Source: Lamellibrachia satsuma
Taxonomy: Eukaryota > Annelida > Polychaeta > Sabellida > Siboglinidae
Assembly: GCA_033239005.1 (NCBI GenBank)
Contig: BSQZ01000080.1
Span: forward strand, 1,324,501-1,388,500
Length of the DNA: 64,000 nt
Direction of reading: 5' to 3'
The position numbers were made by a program, and so were the translations under genes. The notes below the pieces were generated by a model. It made no database searches, was not told the origin of the DNA, and saw only the letters and a list, made by a program, of their open reading frames with translations. Positions 55,265 through 64,000 of this stretch are shown in pieces. How positions within the stretch are numbered: position 1 is the stretch's first letter; the number at the start of each line of letters is the position of its first letter.

Positions 55265-55575
55265 AACTTCGACGTGACGTGACAGAAAGCTGTCTTAGTT
55301 GTGTTTAGTAGGCTACAAACACCGTTGACGCTGTGTGCACGTAGTCTCGCTTAGTGTGCACGATGATTGATTTATTAATGGGGGTAGAGTGGAGATATTT
55401 CCCTCAAGTCTCTCAAGTGGTTTACTCCAAACAGCCCAAACTTGAGCTAACGCAGGAGTTTGTGGTGGACTGTGCGCATGCGCTGTGGGTGGTACATTCG
55501 ATTAAAAGACTAGTATCATTAATGTTGCTGAAATGGTTTTATCTGATAGTTTTATTTATTTTATGTATAGGATGT
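55265..55575 (-). promoter_or_regulatory. 5' flank of the XDH-like gene (putative 5' UTR/promoter)
   Basis: This is the only stretch between the start codon and the upstream LINE fragment. It is not obviously repetitive. I see no TATA box and no clear initiator. Two GTGCACAC motifs (minus strand, about 55337-55361) flank a short spacer. Assignment as promoter rests on position only. Confidence 0.3.
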
Positions 55576-56121
55576 TTAACGAAAATTTTTAATAGGTTGG
55601 TTGTGTGTATGGATACTGTCGCTGCCTTGCCACATGCACACATAGACAGTCTCCATACCCACACCATGGATAAGTTTACGCTGAGCACTGTGTTTTAAAG
55701 GCAGTTTAGGTGAGGAGGTGTGGTGAAAGGGAGTTCCATAATAGCTTCTTGAAATGATTTTGGGTTTTTTATGTTCGTAATTTTTGGTGGAATCATATTC
55801 CATATGCGAATGGCTCTGGGATAAAATGAAAAGACCATTGCATTTATACGACACTTGGGGGCTATGTATTGTCCACGGGTTCGAGAGCGAGTTAGTAGGC
55901 CTGGATGGGGGGGGGGTGATCTCAATAATGTTGTTTAGAATTTTGTAGAAGGTAGTGGCTTGTTTGATAATGCGCCTTCGTTCGAGGGTTGGCCATCCAA
56001 GGGCAGTAATTAAATCTGCTGGATTTGTGTTCCGTCTGTAATAATTTTTAACAAATCTGGCAGCAGAGTGTTGCACTCTTTCAAGGCTTTTAACTTGTGA
56101 AAAGGTGTGGGGATTCCATAT
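55576..56121 (-). mobile_element. LINE C-terminal part, 3' segment of a split element
   Basis: Minus-strand reading from the left hAT junction: HTFSQVKSLERVQHSAARFV, KNYYRR, LGWPTLERRRIIKQATTFYK and MEYDSTKNY. This is the end of a non-LTR reverse transcriptase. Its upstream part is at 63866-64000, where the reading is KQTAYNMLIRPKLEYSSPIW. The gap is the hAT insertion at 56122-63865. Confidence 0.88.
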
Positions 56122-56717
56122 CAGGGCGTTTTTTAACATACAAAGTGGGGGGGCAATGCCCCCCAGCCCTTTCATTTGCCCCCCCCCAGTCAAACCTACT
56201 TGCCCCCCTCCCAATGCGTGCCCCCATTCTCCTTAATCAGCCCCTCGTATTAATGTAGGTCAAAATTTGTATTCTTTTTGTTAGTGTGATTTAGTTAATT
56301 TCCATTGGTGGCAAAATCAAGAAACTACCAAAGTTAAAGAAGGGCAATATGTCTACAAAAGATCAATTTATTGATATGGATCAGAGGGGAATCTTACATT
56401 TTCAAAAAAGGCTTTATATTTCCTGTTCCATAACTAGATGCCAGGTTACTATTTTCATGTTACCATTTTCATGTTCGATGCGTCTCGAAAGGTGAGGTTT
56501 ACTTTCGACTCGAAAGTCGAAGAATAATGGCAATAATAATGCCAATATCATGGACATAGGCAGTAGTACCCGAGTTATGGTGTGTTTATGTTAATGCATG
56601 CGACAGGAAGTGAGGAATGTAATAGCATCATAGCAATAACAGTGATGAATTGCCGAATGGCTTCTTCGTACAGTTCATGCGAAGAACTGAAAATATGAGG
56701 CGCCGTAGCGGCCAAAA

Positions 56718-57060
56718 GGGTCGAGTCCTGCGCGAACCGTCGAGTCCTGCGCGAACTGTCGAGTTCTGTCTGCGAGAACCGTCGAGTCCTGCGCGAACTG
56801 TCGAGTCCTGCGCGAACCGTCGAGTCCTGCGCGAACCGTCGAGTTCTGTCTGCGAGAACCGTCGAGTCCTGCGCGAACCGTCGAGTCCTGCGCGAACCGT
56901 CGAGACCTGCGCGAACCGTCGAGTCCTGCGCGAACCGTCGAGTCCTGCGCGAACCGTCGAGACCTGCGCGAACCGTCGAGTCCTGCGCGAACGAGATACT
57001 CTGCGCGAACCGTCGAGTCCTGCGCGAACTTTCGAGTCCTGGCCGAACGAGATACTCTGG
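56718..57060. repeat. 19-bp minisatellite in the left palindrome arm
   Basis: Unit cgcgaaccgtcgagtcctg, about 18 copies including longer TTCTGTCTGCGAGAAC variants. CpG-rich, unlike the surrounding AT-rich DNA. Short basic open frames across it are artefacts. Confidence 0.95.
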
Positions 57061-57277
57061 TTACCACTGAAAATAGCGTTGCCGTTGTCGGATGTGAAGC
57101 GAAGTAATGCCGCAAAAAGCATAATATAAAATAATATAATATATTACTCAGAGTAGAGTGAATGGAAAAAATCCTATAAATGTACTAAAAAAAATCAATT
57201 GATAGTTCAAACGACAATGCCACGAGACGGTCTGCTGAACACAACGAATTCAGTGCAACGTTTCGTGTGAGCTGTCG

Positions 57278-57345
57278 TGGCTTAGCGGTAGAGCGTTCGA
57301 TTTATGTTTGGAGGGTCCTAGGTTCAATCCGCGGTATGTGTGATT
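57278..57345 (+). repeat. tRNA-like sequence (SINE head or tRNA relic), left arm
   Basis: Contains an A-box-like TGGCTTAGCGGTAGAGC and a B-box-like GGTTCAATCC, about 40 bp apart. The T-stem and anticodon stem do not pair well, so it is a tRNA-derived promoter relic, not a functional tRNA. Confidence 0.65.
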
Positions 57346-57468
57346 TACGTTTTTTCTCGTTTAATGTTATTATTATTATTTTATCAATTATTATTATTTT
57401 ATTTACATTCGCTTTCGTTTAATTTCATATAATTATCACATGTTGTGCATTAGTACATGTCAAAAGAA

Positions 57469-57527
<59 letters not shown>

Positions 57528-57715
57528 TATTTTAATATATATTTATTCTGCACGACATATGTATATTTATATATATATATTTATTTCTTTTACATGTACT
57601 TTTAATGCACAACATGTGATAATTATATGAAATTAAACGAAAGCGAATATTGGACTAAATAAAATAATAATAATTGATAAAATAATAATAACATTAAACG
57701 AGAAACACGTAAATC

Positions 57716-57770
57716 AGACATACCGCTGATTGAACCCAGGTCCCTCCAAACATAAATCGAACGCTCTACC
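57716..57770 (-). repeat. tRNA-like sequence in the right arm, 3' part, disrupted by hAT A
   Basis: Inverted counterpart of 57300-57345 (B-box side and up to the A-box). The rest of the A-box and 5' side lies at 60477-60505, on the far side of the hAT A insertion. Confidence 0.75.
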
Positions 57771-60476
57771 CAGTGGCGGATCAACCAAAAGGTACTATAG
57801 GCACGTGCCTAGGGCCCACGAAGGCAGGGGCCCACGAAAATACCCGAGCATATTTTTGTAGACTGAATGTTCCTGAAAACCTGTTTTGGCATATCCTGAT
57901 GTAGGCCTTACATATTTTTATGTTTTTACAGACATTATAGAGGTGTTAGTAAGGAGTGATCATTATTTATCGTGGAGCGAGTGAGGTGGAAGTATTGGCT
58001 ATATTTGAAATCCAACTCACCCCCAAATCCTGTGCACTAAAAACTGAACCATCCCTTCATTCCTGGGTTCCCCTCCTGATAAATTATGGCCGCTCCCTGT
58101 TTTCAGCTTTGCTTTCTGAAAAGTGCTCAGGAATTGACAGATCATTTTACAAGAAACCCACCATCACAGGACTTGGACAAGGATCTTCACAAATCGGCGA
58201 GATCGTACACGTCCAAGACAAATTACGTACAACTGAAATTCTTTGTTCGATGGCTTGCTAACGAGGAGAGTGTAACGATGGACTGGTTGGTGTATTCTCC
58301 ATCAACTGGAAATGTGCATTGTTATGTATGTAAGCTATTCAGGAGCGGAAATGATAGCTTTTCTCTTAATGGTTTCAATGACTGGGTAAAATGCGCACAG
58401 AATCACGACACATGAGCGTAGCGATAGTCCCATTGTAGCTGTAAAGAAGGGGTTCAAAAATGCCAAAGCGCACCATGTTGATTCTGCGATCGCAAAGCAG
58501 CTGGAGAATGAGCAGCAATACTGGATCAAAATTCTCAAGCGCATCGTTGCCGTTGTTACCTTCTTGGCAGAGAGAGGACACCCGTTCCGAGGCCACACCG
58601 AATTGTTTGGGCAAAAGTACAATGGTAACTACTTAGGCTTGTTAGAGTTTCTCTCACAGTTCGTCCTTTTTCTGGCCGAACATATTCGCCGATATGGAAA
58701 TAAAGGAAGAGGTCAAGTATCATATCTCTCTTCAACAATATGTGAAGAATTCTTCAAGCTGTTATCGGACAGGGTGAATGCGAAAATAATTGCTGAAATA
58801 AAGAAGGCGAAGTACTACTCTATCAGCATAGATTCCACACCTGATATAGCACATATCGATCAACTGAGCATCGTCATGCGATACGTTCGGATTGACGGAA
58901 CACTTCCGGGCCTCCATAGACATTGAGAAACACGAGGGGAAATACTTGTTCGAAACACTCAAGTCTTTCCTAGACGAATGCAGAATAAAGCTTGAGGATT
59001 CCCGTGGACAACTGTATGACAATGCGAGAAATATGTATGGAACTTATTCTGGAGCCCAGGCACGATTTCACCAGGTGAACCCTCTTGCTGAATGGGTATC
59101 ATGCGCAGAGCATAGCCTACGTTTAGTTGGGAACGCAGCGGCCGAATCCAGCACTGATGGGGTCAGGTTTTTCGCCATCGTTCAGCGACTTTACACATTC
59201 TTGACAGCCTCGCCACAGAGGTGGTCGGAACTATTAGAGAACCTACCGAAACAGTCTCCAGTGGTAAAGATCCTATCAGAAACACGATGGTCTGCTCAAG
59301 CAGATGCCGCGAAGGCGCTGGCATCAAACTACAAAGTACTACAAAACTCTGTTGACGCGATAGCTAGAAATTCTACCCAACCTCCACTTGTCGTGTTCGA
59401 ACCAATGTCTTTGGTGAGCAAGCTCTCTGAATATCGTCCTGATGTGAATTGTGTGGAACAACATCCTGGACCGAGTTAACAAGGCATTGGAAGCTACAGG
59501 AATTGAGATCGGTTCAGTGTTTATGCATTACCGTGTCTTGCTGGAACACATCCATTCTTTGCGTGACTCAGAAAGGTTCGATCGATTCGAGAATGAAGCA
59601 AAGTCAGTTGCACCAGGACTTGATTAGGACGATGAAAACAAGCGAGCAAAGAAGAGAAAGTTGTTCCAACGATACACCAGAAGAGGTAAAAGTGAGCGAC
59701 TGTCGAGAGAACTTCCGAGTGAACACCTACCTAGTCATCATTGACAGATTACTCTCCGACATCACGAAACAGAAGGCCGCCTACACGAATGTCTATGAAC
59801 GTTTCGGGAGATTCGATCTCTCGCCGACAGCGATATCCCCTCGAAGTGCAAAGAGCTCACTCGGTATTACGATACTGATATTAAGCCTGATTTTGAGAAG
59901 GAATTCCGTCTCTTCACAAAATATGGAGACTTCGAGACAGGTTCCGAGATGATAACCTTTCTTCATGAAAATAAGCTGATTACCAGTTTCCCTAACTTTT
60001 ACAGTGCGCTACGGATATGTCTGTAAATTTTCGGCTCCAGCTGCGAAGGCGAGCGATCTTTCTTTGTACTGAAACATCAAAGACTACCAGCGTTCCACGA
60101 TGGGTCAATCGTGCTTGTCGGCACTGTCACTTTTAGCCATAGAGTCGGAAATGATGCGTTCACTTTTGGTTGATGACATTATTAGCTCGTTTGCCATCAA
60201 GGAAATACGCAAGGTAAAACTGTAGACTACGCATCGCTAAGCCTTAGGTGTGAGATGGTGTTAGTCGACTTCAACAATCGCTACCGGCCTACCGTACACC
60301 ATAATATCTGCGATCGGTAATTTGCAATTGTTGACTTTTAAAAGAACTGTTCGTGTATTATCTTTATTGATGATATAAATAGTGAAATGCTAACTTGAAA
60401 ATCATGTTGTGGGTTTACTTGGGGCCCACGAAAGTGCCGGATGCCTAGGGCCCACGAATGTCTTAATCCGCCACTG
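57771..60476 (+). mobile_element. hAT transposon A, 2.7 kb, inserted in the palindrome
   Basis: Ends CAGTGGCGGATC and its reverse complement (GATTAAG at the other end differs after 11 bp). Both ends also share CCTAGGGCCCACGAA. An exact 8-bp duplication GCTCTACC flanks it (57763-57770; 60477-60484). It encodes a decayed ZMYM1-like hAT transposase. Confidence 0.94.
58086..60226 (+). pseudogene. hAT transposase (ZMYM1/TTF-type), frameshifted
   Basis: An N-terminal TTF-type zinc-finger region (58086-58415: WLVYSPSTGNVHCYVCKLF) is followed by HPFRGHTELFGQKYNGNYLG near 58577. Next come the catalytic-fold region (YYSISIDSTPDIAHIDQLSI near 58813; YDNARNMYGTYSGAQARFHQ near 59018; CAEHSLRLVGNAAAES near 59104) and a C-terminal hAT dimerisation relic near 60020-60226 (SSCEGERSFFVLK). 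At least three frameshifts separate the pieces. The product would bind the transposon ends and cut DNA; this copy cannot. Confidence 0.88.
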
Positions 60477-60720
60477 GCTCTACCGCTAAGCCACGATAGC
60501 TCACACGAAACGTTGCATTGAATTCATTGTGTTCTGCAGACCGTCTCGTGGCATTGTCGTTTTAACTATCGATTTATTTTTTTAGCACATTTATGGGATT
60601 TTTCCATTCACTGTACTCTGGGTAATATATTATATTATATTATATTATGCTTTTTGCGGCATTACTTCGCTGCACACCCTACAACGGCAACGCTATTTTC
60701 AATGATAACCAGAGTATCTC

Positions 60721-61070
60721 GTTCGCGCAGGACTCGAAAGTTCGCGCAGGACTCGACGGTTCGCGCAGAGTATCTCGTTCGCGCAGGACTCGACGGTTCG
60801 CGCAGGACTCGACGGTTCGCGCAGGACTCGACGGTTCGCGCAGGTCTCGCCGGTTCGCGCAGGACTCGACGGTTCGCGCAGGACTCGACGGTTCGTGCAG
60901 GACTCGACGGTTCTCGCAGACAGAACTCGACGGTTCGCGCAGGACTCGACGGTTCGCGCAGGACTCGACAGTTCGCGCAGGACTCGACAGTTCGCGCAGG
61001 ACTCGACGGTTCTCGCAGACAGAACTCGACGGTTCGCGCAGGACTCGACGGTTCGCGCAGGACTCGACCC
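60721..61070. repeat. 19-bp minisatellite in the right palindrome arm
   Basis: Inverted version of the left-arm array (gttcgcgcaggactcgacg). It has a similar order of TCTCGCAGACAGAA long variants, but the two arrays are not identical unit by unit. Confidence 0.95.
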
Positions 61071-61095
61071 TTTTGGCCGCTACGGCGCCTCATAT

Positions 61096-62118
61096 GAAAA
61101 CGTGCTTTGGCATAGAAGTGTTTACTTATGACGTCAGTGTTCCGGTGCTAGAATAGCTAATGATTATGTATATGTAAATATGTGTACCTGCATGTTACTG
61201 TTTGTTTAAATTGTGTATAATTCAACAAGACCCGACATCACATTTTACACGATTGAGCCGCGTGCAATCCAGTTCTTTACAGTGATGTTGAAATAGCTGT
61301 TAACATAAACCGGTGTCCTGGCCGCGAAATTGCGAAACGTACCAGGCGAGACTAAACCACGCCCTTTCGCTATTACCACTGGTCGAGAGCGAGCGGGCGG
61401 GGATTAACGATGTATCAACAACCTTTCAGTCGGCTGTTTTTTTTTCAAATAATAAATAAACCTAGCAAAGTGTGTGTAGTGTCCAAGAAAGCAATTGGAA
61501 ACGTTTAACAAATATCACAAAATAATCACATTTAATAATGATCCCTCTTGTAGGTAAGATGATACAAACATCACAACAGCCATAAACCTGTCGGTAGATT
61601 TTTATTGAGGCAGTAACCTAGCCAATTCATTCTCCGCATCTTTGAGAAATCGAAATTTTAAGCGTGGTAACTCAAAGAAGCATATTGTATACATACCAAA
61701 CAAATAAATTTTAAAATGTATGAGTATTTGATAGTGGTCTATATGTGAGATGGAAAGTTGGCGGTGAGCAGGGACTTCAACTTTGGAAAATTGTTACTCA
61801 AAAGTTGGTGGTCCACATATTAACATAAAAAATGTAATCAACATTTGCACATGTCAGTTTTGGAAGTACGTATTTTCTATATTTTGATTTGTTATGTACT
61901 TAGCCAACCATTTGATTGATAGACATGGTATGCATGTTTTGTATTAGTCTCTTTTCTGCCTTATGCCTATATCTTCAGTATATTTATGTCTAGAGTCTAG
62001 AGCATGTGGCCGCTCGCATTGTAATTCCACTATAAAAGTGTTTCAAATAGACAGGCTTTTCCTGAGTTAGTTATTACATTTAACCATCTAACTTGTCCAG
62101 GTCGATATCCTGCCAGTC
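61096..62118. other. hAT B internal region upstream of its transposase
   Basis: Non-coding. A GC-richer patch at 61320-61410 (ggcgagactaaaccacgccc, gagcgagcgggcggggatta) could hold the element's promoter; that is a guess from composition and position. Confidence 0.35.
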
Positions 62119-63466
62119 ATGCCTAACAGAGACAGAAAAGCAAAACGAAAACAAAAAGGGCTAGAGAAATCTGCCGTAAAATGTCAACGCCTAGACACAA
62201 TTTTTCGACGCAGCCTCAATGACTCATTGCCAGAAATACCCACAATGCCGCCAGGGAACTATGATCCGTCCGCTGCCATCACACCTGATGACACTCCCAA
62301 AGACAAAGGTGTACCACCAGTCATAGAGATACTGCCTTCGTCGTGTTCTCGCCCGAAAGCCAATTCATCAAGCAGCCATGATCCGGGACCCAAACTACTA
62401 TAAGCAGATGCTGGATGTCATATACGAACTAGAGAAAGTGTGTCTGTCTCAAATGTTCAACCGATGCACAGTCTTCAGTGTGCAGATTGATGGCAGCTGT
62501 GACAGGCAAATGTTGGACTACAAGTTTGTAAGTGGACGGATGGCTAACAGTGATGGTAGCGTAACGTGTGTGTTCGTCGTCATGCATTCGCCAGAGACGA
62601 ACGGCGCCCCTGGACTACTGGAAGCGGTGAACAAAGCTTTCGTTCTGACCGGAGGTAAAGGCACGAAGCTCGTCGGTGTCACCACTGACGGCGAATCGGC
62701 AAACACTGGCAGACATGGTGGGTTATGGCGTTTGCTTGCTGACCAAGTGCAGAGAGGTCTGGCAACTTTCTGGTGTGCTGCTCACCGGTCGGACTTAGCC
62801 ATTGAGTCGGTCGTCAGCACCATACCGGAGCTGGGCATCTGGAAGTCTAATCTACTGGGGCTCGTACGATTCTTCCGGACGCCGAGAAGGATGAAGATGT
62901 TGTCAGCGCAAGCCGGGAATGTCAAACAGTTCCCCCGGCACCACAATGTCAGGTTTGCCCAGCACAAGCTGCAGCTGGTGGATGCTGTGCTACCAGACTG
63001 CATTAAGGTGTGGGAACAGATGCAAGCACCTGAAAGTACCAGCGACAGAAAGGAGAAGGCTGAAGCCAAAGGGTTTCTGAGAATTTGGAACCACCAACAG
63101 AAGTGGATAACCTCACTGGTGGGCGACATCCTGGAGATATTTGAAACACTCCAGAAGAAGTTGCAAAGGAGTGATTTGTTCATCAGCGATCTTCTCACTG
63201 TGACTGGCGCTGCCGTCAAGAAGTTGAGATTGATGAGGGATTGACCATTCCCGGAAAGAACAATCACCGCACCAGCGTGGGTGAGGACACGAGAAACGCC
63301 CGCCTCATGGTGGCACTGAATGGTGTGGGCACCGCCTACTTTGACCCTCGACCCGCTGTCGTCAAATTCCTGGAGAAGGCCAGAAGATGCGGAGCTCCAG
63401 ATTGGGATATCTACGGGCAGAGTGAATTCGTTAGGAAATTCACCCGCAAAACGGGGCTCGTCTAGT
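62119..63466 (+). pseudogene. hAT-family transposase, KIAA1586-like, frameshifted
   Basis: The N-terminal frame (62119-62403) opens MPNRDRKAKRKQKGLEKSAV, a basic start. The main frame (62378-63244) holds VFSVQIDGSCDRQMLDYKFV, KLVGVTTDGESANTGRHGGL, WCAAHRSDLAIESVVSTIPE and QFPRHHNVRFAQHKLQLVDA, typical of this transposase group. The third frame (63241-63466) has a short tail. The C-terminal dimerisation domain is absent. It lies in the same orientation as, and inside, hAT B, so it is probably that element's own transposase. KIAA1586-like genes in vertebrates are domesticated relatives; here it is transposon-borne. Confidence 0.82.
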
Positions 63467-63635
63467 GAAATTGAGACGACTGTCAAACGTACTGACTTGC
63501 AAGTTGCTAGAGACGTGTCATGTTTCTCTAACTACTGCATGTGTTTGTAATAAAAAAAATTCTGGGATATAAGTGTAACATTAATTTCATACCGAGATAC
63601 AGTTGTCAGTGTGCAACCATATGGATAAAAATATA

Positions 63636-63743
<108 letters not shown>

Positions 63744-63865
63744 TCATACATTCCTAAGGGTTATGTAAATAATCATTAATAATGCGTAAGGTGCCCTTTT
63801 TAACCATTTGGAGTGCCCTTTTAGGACATTGCCCCCCCAGTGAAAATTCAATAAAAAACGCCCTG

Positions 63866-64000
63866 TTCCATATGGGTGAAGAGTACTCAAGTTTTGGCCG
63901 GATTAGCATGTTGTAGGCTGTTTGTTTAACTTCGGGTTTACATGGGCCAAGAGTTCGTTTAATCATGCCTAAACATTTCGAAGATTTTGAAGTTATGTCA
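63866..64000 (-). mobile_element. LINE reverse transcriptase, 5' segment of the element split by hAT B
   Basis: Minus strand: MIKRTLGPCKPEVKQTAYNM then LIRPKLEYSSPIW, running out of the window on the right. Continuous with 56113-55576 after removal of hAT B. Confidence 0.88.

Larger units (their letters stand above)
56693..61095. mobile_element. foldback-like palindrome with about 845-bp arms
   Basis: Left arm 56693-57540 is matched, inverted, by 57541-57762 plus 60477-61095; hAT A and one target-duplication copy interrupt the right arm. From outside in, each arm holds atgaggcgccgtagcggcca, a 19-bp minisatellite, a spacer with ccacgagacggtctgc, a tRNA-like sequence and an AT-rich stretch. 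The centre is a (TA)n run (57475-57580). Arms look over 90% identical by eye. Confidence 0.9.

Noticed and set aside
55354..55698. Plus-strand 114-codon frame just upstream of the XDH-like start
   Set aside because: No recognisable similarity; it overlaps the gene's 5' flank and a LINE fragment. Likely chance.
56628..57129. Basic open frames (RRTRRFAQDSTVRAGLDGS-like) at both palindrome arms
   Set aside because: They are translations of the 19-bp CpG-rich minisatellite.
57278..57345. A functional tRNA gene
   Set aside because: A and B boxes are present but acceptor, anticodon and T stems do not pair properly.

Overview
The window is animal nuclear DNA, most likely from an invertebrate. It has spliced exons with GT/AG borders and large introns, non-LTR retrotransposons of CR1, L2 and RTE type, a Ty3/gypsy-type element, hAT transposons, and an unusual amount of minisatellite DNA. 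The species cannot be fixed from the sequence.

One host gene explains the layout. It lies on the minus strand from the start codon at 55264 to beyond position 1 and encodes a xanthine dehydrogenase-type molybdo-flavoenzyme. I placed 22 coding exons by eye. They join in one open frame of 2588 nt (about 862 residues) with GT/AG borders and matching phases throughout. They cover the two [2Fe-2S] domains (exons 1-6), the linker (7-8), the FAD domain (9-15) and the first part of the molybdopterin domain (16-22). About 450-500 C-terminal residues are expected beyond the left edge. The residues equivalent to bovine Gln767 and Glu802 are present, which favours xanthine dehydrogenase over aldehyde oxidase.

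Most of the rest is intron filled with repeats. Intron 20 holds a CR1 fragment and a 52-bp minisatellite grown out of exon 20. Intron 19 holds three tandem copies of the 3' end of exon 19. Intron 17 has an RTE-like LINE, intron 16 a 3-kb 46-bp array, intron 11 a CR1 copy and 34-bp arrays, intron 9 a 50-bp array, and intron 8 a LINE with an in-frame 42-bp expansion. Intron 6 is a nest of four LINE insertions flanked by a 44-bp repeat taken from the exon 7 acceptor. Intron 5 has about 209 copies of an 18-bp unit plus 72-bp and 40-bp arrays. Intron 1 (13.2 kb) holds a decayed Ty3/gypsy element, two LINE fragments between inverted satellite arms, and terminal-repeat-like motifs.

Upstream of the gene (55.6-64 kb) is a transposon stack that can be ordered from target-site duplications. 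A minus-strand LINE was split by a 7.7-kb hAT element (target site TTCCATAT). That hAT contains an ~845-bp-arm palindrome with a 19-bp minisatellite and a tRNA-like sequence. A second 2.7-kb hAT then inserted into the A-box of one tRNA-like arm (target site GCTCTACC).

The strongest unusual signal is that several minisatellites start from coding DNA: the edges of three exons of the host gene and one LINE open reading frame. Some of them multiply splice sites.
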